Source of the DNA: JAICLK01 sp036489905
Lineage (GTDB): Bacteria; Patescibacteriota; Saccharimonadia; Saccharimonadales; UBA4665
Length of the DNA: 18,588 bases
Assembly (NCBI GenBank): GCA_036489905.1
Contig: DASXEX010000048.1
Span: 1 to 18,588, forward strand
Reading direction: 5' to 3'
The notes under the pieces were generated by a model. That model worked only from the letters and a program-made list of their open reading frames with translations. It was not told where the DNA came from and made no database searches. A program made the position numbers and the translations under genes. Below are positions 6,606 to 14,957 of the stretch, one piece after another. The first letter of the stretch is position 1, and each line of letters starts with the position of its first letter.

Positions 6606-7598
6606 CTAGCGTGTCTTTGCATTTACCCGCCGGCGGGTGCGGTCGGTTTCGTCCTCGATTTCGTGGCCGACAATTTCTTCGAGCAAGTCCTCGATAGTTA
6701 CGATGCCGACAATTTCATCCTCACGCTCCACCGGGAACAAGTGCGTGCCGCCGTTTATAAACTTGCGAAAGAGCGTGTCGAGCGCCGTCATGCTGCCAAC
6801 CGTTAAAGCCGGATAGAGCGGCAAATCGTTGACGCGGCGCGGCTGATCGTCAAAGTCTTCGTCGACCAAATCTTTCATGAGCAGCACGCCGAAGCACGTC
6901 GTCATGCGGCGATTCAGCACGGGGATGCGACTCCACCCGCGCTCTTTGATTTCGTCAATCTTCGCGGCGTCGATTGTCGTATCGGGCGTCAGCCAGTACA
7001 CTTTTTTAAGCTCAGTCATAATATCGCGCACGCGCTTTTCGGACAGCTGCAACGCGCCGCGCATAATTTCCACCTCGTCATCGTCGAGCTCACTGTCGTC
7101 GGCACCCGCGTGCTCGGCAATTAGCAATCCCAGTTCACGCCGCGACTGCAAGTGCGGCGCTTCGTTGCCGAACAACTTGTCAAGCAAAAGCTGCAGCGGT
7201 TTGGAAACCGGATATGTCACGATAATCATCAACCGAAGCAACGGGGCAAGCCGCGAAAGGAAACCGAGCGCATTATGCGCAAAAAGCGCTTGCGGCAGCA
7301 CCTCGCCAAAAGTGACGATCAGCAACGTGGCGGCGATTTCCGCCACAACACCGTTGTACCGATTATCCAGCACCAGCGACGTGCCGGAAATCGCCGCCAC
7401 GTTCGACAGCAAAATGCCGGCCAAACTCAAGTGCAAATTCTTACGGAACGGCAACACTCGCCGCGCAGCAGCGCTGCCCAGCGCCGCCTTTCGCCGCAAA
7501 TCGCCCTCGCTTAAAGAGACAATTCCAATATTTAAGCCCGAACAAACCGCCGAAAATCCGACGAGCACAGCGACCTCAATAAAAACTAAAGCTGCCAA
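6606..7598 (-). CDS. CNNM/CBS-pair membrane protein (CorC/HlyC-like)
   Basis: The 330-residue protein has an N-terminal CNNM (DUF21) membrane domain (about 1-145, three to four spans, with SGLNIGIVSLSEGDLRRKA after the first). A pair of CBS domains follows (about 188-312: RDIMTELKKVYWL, WSRIPVLNRR, and GTHLFPVEREDEIVGIVTIEDLLEEIVG). The usual C-terminal CorC_HlyC domain is missing; the protein ends soon after the CBS pair with a basic tail. Family members are linked to magnesium/sodium transport, and the CBS pair usually senses adenine nucleotides. The start is a TTG: an in-frame stop lies close upstream, and GAGGG sits 9 nt before the TTG. A TACAAT box (plus-strand 7634-7639) could be its -10. 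Confidence 0.8.
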   Translation of the reverse strand: MAALVFIEVAVLVGFSAVCSGLNIGIVSLSEGDLRRKAALGSAAARRVLPFRKNLHLSLAGILLSNVAAISGTSLVLDNRYNGVVAEIAATLLIVTFGEVLPQALFAHNALGFLSRLAPLLRLMIIVTYPVSKPLQLLLDKLFGNEAPHLQSRRELGLLIAEHAGADDSELDDDEVEIMRGALQLSEKRVRDIMTELKKVYWLTPDTTIDAAKIDEIKERGWSRIPVLNRRMTTCFGVLLMKDLVDEDFDDQPRRVNDLPLYPALTVGSMTALDTLFRKFINGGTHLFPVEREDEIVGIVTIEDLLEEIVGHEIEDETDRTRRRVNAKTR

Positions 7599-7674
7599 CT
7601 TGGGAATCCCTCGACAATCCAGTCATTCTTATCATTGTACCCAAACGCCTACCGTTATGTAAAATCCTACTGTG

Positions 7675-7680
7675 TATAAT
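7675..7680 (+). promoter_or_regulatory. -10 box giving a probably leaderless mRNA for the PLD gene
   Basis: A perfect TATAAT ends 7 nt before the ATG at 7688, so transcription should start at or next to the start codon. There is no room for a Shine-Dalgarno and none is seen. The -35 region is weak (TTATGT at 7655-7660). Confidence 0.55.
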
Positions 7681-7687
7681 AAGCCGC

Positions 7688-8722
7688 ATGACCCGGGTTT
7701 CGCGCAAGGTTTTTCGGCAACTTTTGGCCGTCATTGTACTGATGGTTGTGGTCAGTTTGGCAGGAAAAGCTTCGTTTTTTTCAAATAATTCGCCGAGCGG
7801 AACACCGCCCAAGCCAACGCCGACGGGAAGTTTGTCGCTTATTACCGAGCCAAGCGCCGGTATGGCGCCGGTTTTGAATCTTATAAATAATGCCAAAAGT
7901 TCAGTGAATTTGGTGATGTACGAACTGGAAGACAGCCGGGTTGAACAGGCGTTGGCAGGCGCCGAAAGCCGCGGCGTGAATGTCCGGGTTTTGCTGAACG
8001 AAGGTTATTACGGCAAGCCGGACAAAACCAATCCGAACCAAAATGCCTACGATTATTTGCAAACGCACCATGTGCCGGTACGCTGGACACCGAGTTACTT
8101 CGCATTGACGCACCAAAAAACATTGGTCGTCGACGGCAAAACGGGCGTGATTATGACATTTAATCTCACGCCGCAATATTACGCGAGCAGCCGCGATTTC
8201 GGCGTCATCGACAAAGACAGCAGAGACGTTTCGGCCATCGAAACGGTATTCAATGCCGACTGGCAAGACCAGAAAATCACCGCGCAGGATGGTGATGCTT
8301 TACTCTGGAGCCCGGGCGCAGAAGCTGCCACTATCAACCTTATAAATCAAGCTAAAAAATCGCTCAAAATTTACAACGAAGAAATGGAAGACAGTAAAAT
8401 TGTCAGCGCGCTGGACGCGGCAGCGATGCGCGGCGTGAATGTGGAGGTCGTCATGACCGATTCAAGCGAGTGGCAGAGCAATTTTACGAAATTGAAAAAT
8501 AACGGCGTGCATGTGCGGACATTTGCCGCAAACGCAGCGCTGTATATCCACGCCAAAATGGTCGTTGTCGATAACACAAGCGCTTTTTTGGGCTCGGAAA
8601 ATTTTTCGACGACTTCTCTGGACCGCAACCGCGAGCTAGGGCTAATCCTCAGCGACAAAGGTGTTATATCGCGACTGAACGCCACATTTAGCGGTGACTA
8701 TACGACTGCCACGCCATATTAA
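7688..8722 (+). CDS. Exported phospholipase D-family protein with two HKD motifs
   Basis: The 344-residue protein has an N-terminal signal anchor (about 9-27) and a Pro/Ser-rich linker. Two PLD-type halves follow (about 50-195 and 205-340). The first HKD motif is H142-Q-K144-(4)-D149, followed by MTFN where GSxN is usual. The second is H288-A-K290-(4)-D295 followed by LGSENF. The family includes cardiolipin synthases, phospholipases and secreted nucleases; transfer goes through a phosphohistidine. A cardiolipin synthase would usually have more membrane helices, so an outward-facing nuclease or lipase is more likely. It is divergent from the CNNM gene (89 bp apart) and appears leaderless. The exact substrate cannot be read from the sequence. 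Confidence 0.8.
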   Translation: MTRVSRKVFRQLLAVIVLMVVVSLAGKASFFSNNSPSGTPPKPTPTGSLSLITEPSAGMAPVLNLINNAKSSVNLVMYELEDSRVEQALAGAESRGVNVRVLLNEGYYGKPDKTNPNQNAYDYLQTHHVPVRWTPSYFALTHQKTLVVDGKTGVIMTFNLTPQYYASSRDFGVIDKDSRDVSAIETVFNADWQDQKITAQDGDALLWSPGAEAATINLINQAKKSLKIYNEEMEDSKIVSALDAAAMRGVNVEVVMTDSSEWQSNFTKLKNNGVHVRTFAANAALYIHAKMVVVDNTSAFLGSENFSTTSLDRNRELGLILSDKGVISRLNATFSGDYTTATPY

Positions 8723-8758
8723 AAGCTGCCGCCGTCAGCTACCTGACTCTCAAAACCT

Positions 8759-8856
8759 CGTCATTCCCAGCCTGCCTACCGGACAGACAGGCTCGACTCA
8801 AGAATCCAGTTAAAAAAATTCCTTATGACTGGATTCCCGCGTTCGCGGGAATGACG
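8759..8856. repeat. Nested palindromic intergenic repeat (REP/MITE-like)
   Basis: Outer arms CGTCATTCCC (8759-8768) and GGGAATGACG (8847-8856) are perfect inverted repeats. Inside are AGCCTG...CAGGCT (8769-8793), GAATCCAGT...ACTGGATTC (8802-8836) and ATTCCCGCG-TT-CGCGGGAAT (8833-8852). It fills the gap between the PLD and LCP genes. The CGTCATTCCCGCG...GAATCCAG style is like small dispersed repeats known in many bacteria. Only one copy is in this window, so its dispersed nature is inferred. Confidence 0.7.
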
Positions 8857-8890
8857 GGAAAGAAGGCTTGAGATTCAACCTCCAGCCAGC

Positions 8891-8930
8891 TTGCAACAAG
8901 TTGGAATAAGCTCTAATTTTTGTTATGGTA
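8891..8930 (+). promoter_or_regulatory. Promoter region of the LCP gene
   Basis: Two arrangements are possible: TTGCAA (8891-8896) with TAATTT (8914-8919) at 17 bp, or TTGGAA (8901-8906) with TATGGT (8925-8930) at 18 bp. The second would start transcription near 8937 and exclude the ATG at 8925. Confidence 0.4.
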
Positions 8931-8984
8931 ATAGTTAGCACACTTATTTTTCTGGAAGCAATGGGGTTGTGTGCATATTTGATT

Positions 8985-10652
8985 ATGGATAGTAATTCTC
9001 GCAGGCCTGGTCATAACATCGACGGTTTCATAACGAGCCGTAACGGACGCGATGCGGCCGGTGGCAAACTGGACGACCGTTTACGCGCCGTGCGAACGCG
9101 GCAGCCGGGTTTCCATGTGCAGCCACCGGTGCGGCGAGATTTTACGGCGCCTAGCGTAGTGCCGACTGCGCAACGGACGAACGGCATCCAGTCGGGCATT
9201 GTCCTGCCGCCCATCTATCGTTCCGGCCAGCATACGCCGGGCAAGCTTGCGACACCGGCCGCGGCAAGGAGCAAGCGCGCTCGCCGGCATCCACGCCTAA
9301 GGAAAGTTGCCGAGCGCACCACGGCCGTTTTGGCCATCTTGGTGCTGCTGACCACCGGCTGGCTCGGCTGGAAAGTTTTTCATAACAGCAGCAAAGTGTT
9401 CGGCAGCAACAGCAACTTGCTCGGTTTTTTGAGTGCCACGCCCCTAAAATGCGAAAACACTGGCCGCTGCAACATTTTGCTGGCTGGCAACTCGGCGGAC
9501 GATCCCGGCCACGATGGCGCTAACCTGACCGACTCGATTATGATCGTGAGTATCGACCTCAAGAACAATACCGCCTTTATGATCAGTGTACCGCGCGATT
9601 TGTATGTCAATATTCCGGGTAGCGGCTACGGCAAAATCAACGAGGCATACCCGGACGGCCAGAGCGATCATTTCAGTCAAGCCGGCTACGCGAAAGGCGG
9701 CATGGGTTTGCTCGAAGAAACCGTTTCGCAAAGCTTTGGCATCCCCATCAGCAACTACGCGCTTGTCGACTACTCGGCGCTGCGGGACGCGGTCAACGCC
9801 GTCGGCGGCATCAACGTTGACATTCGAAGCTCAGATCCGCGCGGCCTGTATGACCCGAGTATCGACTACGCAACAAAAGGCCCCTTGGTCAAGCTGACCA
9901 ACGGCTGGCACAAACTAAACGGCGAGCAAGCACTCGACCTCGCGCGCTCGCGCGGTGACACCTACGGTTCGTACGGTTTCGCGCAAAGTGACTTCGAACG
10001 CACGCAAAATCAGCGCATGATGATTCTGGCACTCAAAAGCAAAATCATGACAAGCAGCGTGCTCGTCAACCCGATCAAACTCGGCGAACTCTTCGATGCG
10101 TTCGGCAACAACGTCCACACCGATCTGACAACTGGCAATATCCGTCGCCTGTACGATATTTCCAGGCAAATCAACAGCTCGAACATCAAATCGGTCGGAC
10201 TTAATGACGTCAGCTTCGGCGGCCAAAAGAATGTCGATTTGCTAAACAATTACTCTGCGCCAAATGGCGAATCGGCACTGATTCCGGCTGCGGGTCTGGG
10301 CGATTACAGCCAAATCCAGCTCTATCTCAAGCAACTCACGTCGAACGATCCGGTTGTCAAAGAATCGGCCGATGTCGTCGTGCTGAACGCCGGCAGCATC
10401 GACGGTCTCGCCACAAAGGAAGAGACTGTGTTGGCCGGCAAAGGTATGGACGTCAGCGCCGTGGCCGATGCGCCGGCTCAGCAGGCAAATAACCGCCTCG
10501 TCGACAATTCCAAAGGCAAAGATCCGGCCACGCTCGCCGAACTCAAAAGCCTTTTCGGGGACAGCACAGCAACCAACGCCTCGCTAAGTACCACCTATCC
10601 CAACGCCGACTTTATCGTTGTGCTCGGACAGAGCCAAAAAATGCCGCAATAG
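8985..10652 (+). CDS. LytR-CpsA-Psr (LCP) family protein with LytR_C domain
   Basis: From the ATG at 8985 the protein has 555 residues: a long basic cytoplasmic region (1-112, opening MDSNSRRPGHNIDGF), one membrane span (about 113-132), an LCP catalytic domain (about 163-360) and a C-terminal LytR_C domain (about 445-555). Conserved LCP features are seen: LTDSIMIVSID, SVPRDLYVNI, YGKINEAY, VDYSALRDAVNAVGGI and the arginine motif ARSRGD. LCP enzymes transfer lipid-linked glycopolymers onto peptidoglycan or proteins outside the membrane. In-frame ATGs at 8925 and 8961 would add 20 or 12 residues. 8985 is preferred because it gives a polar N-terminus, but no start has a good Shine-Dalgarno. The role fits the other envelope genes here. 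Confidence 0.88.
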   Translation: MDSNSRRPGHNIDGFITSRNGRDAAGGKLDDRLRAVRTRQPGFHVQPPVRRDFTAPSVVPTAQRTNGIQSGIVLPPIYRSGQHTPGKLATPAAARSKRARRHPRLRKVAERTTAVLAILVLLTTGWLGWKVFHNSSKVFGSNSNLLGFLSATPLKCENTGRCNILLAGNSADDPGHDGANLTDSIMIVSIDLKNNTAFMISVPRDLYVNIPGSGYGKINEAYPDGQSDHFSQAGYAKGGMGLLEETVSQSFGIPISNYALVDYSALRDAVNAVGGINVDIRSSDPRGLYDPSIDYATKGPLVKLTNGWHKLNGEQALDLARSRGDTYGSYGFAQSDFERTQNQRMMILALKSKIMTSSVLVNPIKLGELFDAFGNNVHTDLTTGNIRRLYDISRQINSSNIKSVGLNDVSFGGQKNVDLLNNYSAPNGESALIPAAGLGDYSQIQLYLKQLTSNDPVVKESADVVVLNAGSIDGLATKEETVLAGKGMDVSAVADAPAQQANNRLVDNSKGKDPATLAELKSLFGDSTATNASLSTTYPNADFIVVLGQSQKMPQ

Positions 10653-10746
10653 GGAACATGTTTGGGAAAATTCGGATCAGTTATTTTTCGCCTGAGCATC
10701 GTTAACGAGGGTAGACCCTGCATTCTATGTGGGTTAAACTGCGACT

Positions 10747-11430
10747 ATGCAATCTAAGTCAATCAACTTAGTCAATGGGCAGCTGACCGGCGAGTGGCAT
10801 TATAACGATTCTCACGCCAAGAAGCACCTCGTCATTCTATGTCACGGCTACCGAAGTTCACACCAAAACTCAACCATAGTTGCCATTAGCAAAGGGCTTA
10901 ACAAACGCGGACATGATACGTTTACCTTCAACTTCTCTACGAATACCGGTGGCTTCGATATTGAACATCAAGTGAAAGACATTGCAAAGTTAGTCGAGCA
11001 CTTTAAGGGCTATGGAGAGATAATCCTACTGGCCGGAAGTTTTGGCGCTCTTACGGCAGCTATTGCCACGCTGGAAATACCCAAGATCAAAGGACTCATA
11101 ACCCTAAATGGCTTTTTCGGACATAGCCAGTTAGGCGAAGATCACCGCCGGAATTATATAAAGTTCAGAATTGCCGCTTTGGTAATACCAAAATACCGGA
11201 GGATCTGGCGATATTTTAGGCATAGAGTTCGCCCTGAACTTATTAAAGTGCCCGTTCTGGTAATCCACTCTGAGGTAGATAAGTATGTATTTATCCGGCA
11301 GTCACGAGACTTTTACGACAAATTAAAAGCCCCGAAGCAATTTATCGAATTACAGACCGCAAATCATGGAGTCACATCATCTGCCGATAGGCAGAGAATT
11401 ATAAGTGAAATAGACAAGTGGCTAGCCTAA
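10747..11430 (+). CDS. Alpha/beta hydrolase
   Basis: The 227-residue protein has the fold's marks: an oxyanion HG motif (CHGYRSS, about 32-38), nucleophile Ser98 in AGSFGAL, Asp178 in HSEVDKY and His207 in ANHGV. The elbow reads A-G-S-F-G, so the first Gly of GxSxG is Ala, as in some lipases and esterases. There is no signal peptide, so it is probably a cytosolic esterase, lipase or acyl-transfer enzyme; the substrate is unknown. The gene is visibly more AT-rich than both neighbours and stands alone, which may mean later acquisition. The ATG lies near a weak promoter (TTAACG 10702, TATGTG 10726), giving at most a very short leader. Confidence 0.75.
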   Translation: MQSKSINLVNGQLTGEWHYNDSHAKKHLVILCHGYRSSHQNSTIVAISKGLNKRGHDTFTFNFSTNTGGFDIEHQVKDIAKLVEHFKGYGEIILLAGSFGALTAAIATLEIPKIKGLITLNGFFGHSQLGEDHRRNYIKFRIAALVIPKYRRIWRYFRHRVRPELIKVPVLVIHSEVDKYVFIRQSRDFYDKLKAPKQFIELQTANHGVTSSADRQRIISEIDKWLA

Positions 11431-11447
11431 AAGCAAGACTAAAATTT

Positions 11448-11474
11448 TTGAGTTTGCCGAAACAAGGCTATAAT
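11448..11474 (+). promoter_or_regulatory. Promoter of the pgl-gnd-zwf operon
   Basis: TATAAT (11469-11474) is preceded by GGC. TTGAGT (11448-11453) lies 15 bp upstream and TTGCCG (11454-11459) 9 bp upstream. Transcription would start near 11481, just before GAGGTGA (11488-11494). Confidence 0.6.
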
Positions 11475-11506
11475 TACATCTGAAATAGAGGTGAGTGAGG
11501 ATACCA

Positions 11507-12181
11507 TTGAAATTCTGCAAGATCTCCGACGGGCAAGCTGCGGCTAAGATGCTGTCCGCGCGGCTGACAAAAGAATTAACGGCCAAAAAGCGGGTGCTGT
11601 GGCTGGTGTCGGGCGGATCGAATATCGCGATCGAGGTTGCGGTGATGCAAAGATTGCCGGCAAACCTGCAGCCGTATCTGGCCATTATGCTCACCGACGA
11701 GCGCTACGGCAAGTTCGGCCACAAAAACTCCAATCTGCAGCAGCTGTACGATGCCGGCTTCGCACCGGGCAAGGCCACGGTCGTGCCGGTGCTGATGCCG
11801 GAATACCTATCGCTCGACGACTGCGTTGCGCGCTACCGGGCGGTCGTCGAAGCCGTACTGGCAAATGCCGACATCATCATCGCGCAGTTCGGCATCGGCG
11901 CGGACGGGCATATCGCCGGCCTGCTGCCCGGCTCGGCGGCGCTCAAAGTCCCGCGGCTAGTCGACGGTTTTGAAGCCAAAGATTTTATGCGCGTCACGCT
12001 CACTCCGCCAGCGCTGAAGCGCATAAGCGTGGCCTTCGCGTTTGTTTACGGCCGCGCTAAACGCGAAGCGCTCAAAAATTTGCGGGACAAAAATTTGCCG
12101 CTAGCCGAACAACCCGCACAAATTCTTAAGCAGATCCCGGAAGCTTACGTGTACAATGATCAAATAGGAGAAAAATCATGA
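11507..12181 (+). CDS. pgl: 6-phosphogluconolactonase
   Basis: It hydrolyses 6-phosphogluconolactone to 6-phosphogluconate, the second step of the oxidative pentose phosphate pathway. With a TTG start at 11507 the protein has 224 residues. Family motifs are clear: VSGGSN (about 34-39), LTDERY (62-67) and GIGADGHIAGLLPGS (129-143). A GTG at 11495 is in frame but overlaps the Shine-Dalgarno-like purine stretch. The TTG has GAGG 6 nt upstream, so it is preferred. The stop overlaps the gnd start by four bases (ATGA), and zwf follows in the same operon, which confirms the assignment. Confidence 0.92.
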   Translation: MKFCKISDGQAAAKMLSARLTKELTAKKRVLWLVSGGSNIAIEVAVMQRLPANLQPYLAIMLTDERYGKFGHKNSNLQQLYDAGFAPGKATVVPVLMPEYLSLDDCVARYRAVVEAVLANADIIIAQFGIGADGHIAGLLPGSAALKVPRLVDGFEAKDFMRVTLTPPALKRISVAFAFVYGRAKREALKNLRDKNLPLAEQPAQILKQIPEAYVYNDQIGEKS

Positions 12182-13092
12182 AGATAGCCATTCACGGCCT
12201 GGGCCGCATGGGCATGCAGATTGCCGAAAAATTAGTGCAAGACGGCCACGAAGTTGTCGCGCACAACCGCAGCCCGGAGCCAATCGCGCAGGCCAAGGCG
12301 TTTGGTGCCAAAGCCGCGTTCACGAAGCAAGAAGTGCTCGAGGCTTTTGCAGACGAGCAGCTCGTGCTTTGGATAATGTTGCCGGCCGATGTCATTGAAA
12401 ATGAGTTGAACGCCTGGCTCGATATCGCCCCGAAAGGCAGTTTGTTTATCGACGGCGGCAACACGGATTTTCGCCGTACGCAAAAGCATGCGGAGTTGGT
12501 CACAAGTCGTGGCTCAACGCTTTTGGACGTCGGCACAAGCGGCGGCATTCTTGGGCAAATAGACGGTTTTTGCATGATGGCCGGCGGCGATAAAGCAAGT
12601 GTCGAGGTCATCAAACCCGCGCTCGACAGCATCGCCAAACCGCACGGCGGCTGGGATTATTTTGGCCCGAGCGGCGCGGGGCACTTTGTCAAAATGACGC
12701 ACAACGCCATCGAATATGGCATGATGGAAAGTCTGGCCGAAGGCTACCGCGTCCTCAAAGAAGGTCCGTACAAAAATCTTGACCTGGCCAAAGCTGGCGA
12801 CGTGTGGCAGAAAAGCAGCGTGATTACTTCGACGCTCAACCGGCTGACGGCCGAAGCGCTGCATGAAAACCCAACGCTTGAAGGCATCGACGGCTTCGTA
12901 GCCGAATCGGGCGAGGCTCGCTGGACGCTCGAAGTTGGCAAAGCGAGCAACATTGACATGCCGAGTATCCAAGCATCGTTCGACGTCCGCGTCGCTTCGC
13001 AAAAAGGCCAGACCAACTTCGCCACCAAAGTGCTCGCCGCCATGCGCAACAAATTCGGCGGCCACGCGTTGAACAAAGCCGGCCGGCAATGA
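12178..13092 (+). CDS. gnd: 6-phosphogluconate dehydrogenase (decarboxylating), short type
   Basis: It oxidises and decarboxylates 6-phosphogluconate to ribulose-5-phosphate. At 304 residues it belongs to the short, YqeC/GntZ-like class rather than the roughly 470-residue form. Visible motifs are the nucleotide-binding GLGRMG (7-12), DVGTSGG (117-123) for substrate and the catalytic KMTHN (Lys172, Asn176). Asn-Arg-Ser after the second beta strand (30-32) suggests NADP rather than NAD, since the Arg would meet the 2'-phosphate; this is an inference. AGGAG lies about 8 nt before the ATG. The gene overlaps pgl and zwf by four bases each. Confidence 0.92.
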   Translation: MKIAIHGLGRMGMQIAEKLVQDGHEVVAHNRSPEPIAQAKAFGAKAAFTKQEVLEAFADEQLVLWIMLPADVIENELNAWLDIAPKGSLFIDGGNTDFRRTQKHAELVTSRGSTLLDVGTSGGILGQIDGFCMMAGGDKASVEVIKPALDSIAKPHGGWDYFGPSGAGHFVKMTHNAIEYGMMESLAEGYRVLKEGPYKNLDLAKAGDVWQKSSVITSTLNRLTAEALHENPTLEGIDGFVAESGEARWTLEVGKASNIDMPSIQASFDVRVASQKGQTNFATKVLAAMRNKFGGHALNKAGRQ

Positions 13093-14489
13093 AACAAGCG
13101 CCGCTCGAGCCGGCGATTATCGTCATCTTCGGCATCACCGGCGATCTGTCGCAGCGCTATCTTTTGCCGGCGCTGTATCATCTCATCGGCGATAATTTGC
13201 TGCACGAAAAAACTGAGATCATCGGCGTATCACGCCGCGACGTTTCGGCTGACGAGCTCCTCGGCAAAACCGAGCTGTGCGTGCTTGAAGCTGATAGCGT
13301 TTGCGATCCGAGCGTCCTGAAACGCATGCACAGCGCCTTAAGTATGTTCAAAATGGATCTCGGCAACGGCGACGATTACGCCAAACTGCACGAGCACCTA
13401 AATGCGCTCGAAATCAAGCACGGCGTCTGCATGAACCGCCTGTATTATTTGTCGATTCCGCCCGGCGTCTATCAGCCAATCGTCACATTATTAGGCGAGC
13501 ACGGCCTGAACGCCAGCTGCCAGCACGGCCGCGCCGCCACGCGTCTGCTCGTCGAAAAACCGTTCGGCTACGACTTGCCATCGGCGCGCGAGCTTATCAC
13601 CGAAACCGGCAAGCAATTCGGTGAAGAGCAAATTTTCCGCATCGACCACTATCTGGCCAAAGAAACCGTGCAGAATATTTTGACGTTCCGCTTCCATAAT
13701 CCGATTTTTGAAGCCATTTGGGACAACGAGCATGTCGCCAGCATTACCATTGAAGCCAACGAAAAAATTGGCATCGAAGGCCGCGCCGGCTTTTACGAGC
13801 AAACCGGCGCGTTGCGTGATTTTGTCCAAAGCCATTTGCTGCAACTACTCGCCGTCACAACCATGGAAAAGCCGGCTGAGCTGACAAGCGAGGCAATCCA
13901 CGCCGCCCGCCTCAAACTTTTGCTGGCAATTGAACCTGTGCCAACCGACAAAGTCACCGAGCGCGCCATCCGCGGCCAGTATGACAGCTATCGCGCGGAA
14001 GTGAATAACACCAACTCGCCAACCGAAACGTACGCCGCACTCAAGCTATTTATCAATAATCCGCGTTGGCGCGACGTGCCCGTAACCATCCGCACCGGCA
14101 AAGCTTTGCGCGAAAAGAAAACCGCAATCAACATTACATTCAAGCAGCCAGACGCCAGGCAGCACACCAACACGCTCACATTTTCCGTACAGCCGAGCGA
14201 GGGCATCGGCATCAATCTATGCGTCAAGCACCCGGGCTTCGACAGCCAGATTGAAACCGCTACCATGGATTTCAGCTACGAACGCACATTCGATAGTCAC
14301 GACCATCCAAACGCTTACGAGCGCGTGTTAGTCGACGCCGTCCGCGGTGACCGCACACTTTTCGCCACCGGATCGGAAGTCCTCGCCAGCTGGCGCATCC
14401 TCGAATCAGTCATCGAAGTCTGGGCCAAAGATGATAAAGATCTGCAGATATATAAGACGGGCAGCATCGGCCCGAAAGCAAAGCTGTAA
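13089..14489 (+). CDS. zwf: Glucose-6-phosphate 1-dehydrogenase
   Basis: It oxidises glucose-6-phosphate to 6-phosphogluconolactone, producing NADPH, the entry step of the pathway. The 466-residue protein (slightly short; about 490 is usual) has the N-terminal nucleotide motif GITGDLSQR (15-23), EKPFGYDL (156-163) and the active-site signature RIDHYLAKE (184-192, with catalytic His187 region). It ends with the usual C-terminal domain. In the first motif the common 'KRKL' is QRYL, a small divergence. It is third in the operon although it acts first. Its TAA is followed directly by the ATG of the next gene. Confidence 0.93.
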   Translation: MKQAPLEPAIIVIFGITGDLSQRYLLPALYHLIGDNLLHEKTEIIGVSRRDVSADELLGKTELCVLEADSVCDPSVLKRMHSALSMFKMDLGNGDDYAKLHEHLNALEIKHGVCMNRLYYLSIPPGVYQPIVTLLGEHGLNASCQHGRAATRLLVEKPFGYDLPSARELITETGKQFGEEQIFRIDHYLAKETVQNILTFRFHNPIFEAIWDNEHVASITIEANEKIGIEGRAGFYEQTGALRDFVQSHLLQLLAVTTMEKPAELTSEAIHAARLKLLLAIEPVPTDKVTERAIRGQYDSYRAEVNNTNSPTETYAALKLFINNPRWRDVPVTIRTGKALREKKTAINITFKQPDARQHTNTLTFSVQPSEGIGINLCVKHPGFDSQIETATMDFSYERTFDSHDHPNAYERVLVDAVRGDRTLFATGSEVLASWRILESVIEVWAKDDKDLQIYKTGSIGPKAKL

Positions 14490-14864
14490 ATGCTAGAAAT
14501 TTCCGATGAACAATTTGAAGATTTGATTGGGCAGGCGCTTGATGAATTGCCGAAAGAATACGTGTCGCGGCTTTTGAAGGATGTGGCCGTGACGTGGCAG
14601 GACGACCCGACTCCAGAGCAGCGCACCCAGCTCAAACTGCGCGGCAACCAAACGCTTTTCGGGTTGTACGAAGGCCTGCCGCTGCCGCAGCGCTACAACG
14701 GCTACGGCAAAATCACGCCCGATAAAATCACCATTTTCAAAAATCCGATCTGCAACGCCGGCTACGACATGCATACACTGAAAGAGCAAATCAAACACAC
14801 CGTCTGGCACGAAATGGCGCACTATTTCGGCCTCGACCACAAGCGCATCCACGAGCTGGAATGA
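14490..14864 (+). CDS. Small zincin-like metallopeptidase-family protein
   Basis: The 124-residue protein has a zinc-binding signature HEMAHYFGLDH (His107, Glu108, His111, His117), the extended HExxHxxGxxH type. This matches the small 'metallopeptidase family protein' group (DUF1025-like) found widely in actinobacteria and related lineages. There is no signal peptide, so it is cytosolic. Substrates are not known for the family. It begins on the base after the zwf stop, so it is almost certainly co-expressed with the pentose phosphate genes. A functional tie to the pathway is not shown by the sequence. Confidence 0.8.
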   Translation: MLEISDEQFEDLIGQALDELPKEYVSRLLKDVAVTWQDDPTPEQRTQLKLRGNQTLFGLYEGLPLPQRYNGYGKITPDKITIFKNPICNAGYDMHTLKEQIKHTVWHEMAHYFGLDHKRIHELE

Positions 14865-14887
14865 AAAAGCTTTTTCCGCCAAACTAT

Positions 14888-14906
14888 TTGACGACGCTAT
14901 TATAAT
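14888..14906 (+). promoter_or_regulatory. Promoter of the phosphoesterase gene
   Basis: A perfect TATAAT (14901-14906) sits 7 bp after TTGACG (14888-14893). The expected start near 14913 lies after the ATG at 14907, which argues against that upstream ATG and for the one at 14958. Confidence 0.5.
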
Positions 14907-14957
14907 ATGCGTAAACTATTACGAATGCATCAACGAACAGCAAAACGAGGAGCAAAC

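Noticed and set aside
14864..14875. AAAAAGCTTTTT palindrome after the metallopeptidase stop as a terminator
   Set aside because: It has no loop and no GC stem, so it cannot act as a normal intrinsic terminator.
14907..14957. Upstream ATG for the phosphoesterase
   Set aside because: It begins right after TATAAT, before the expected transcription start, and lacks a ribosome site; the ATG at 14958 has GAGGAG.
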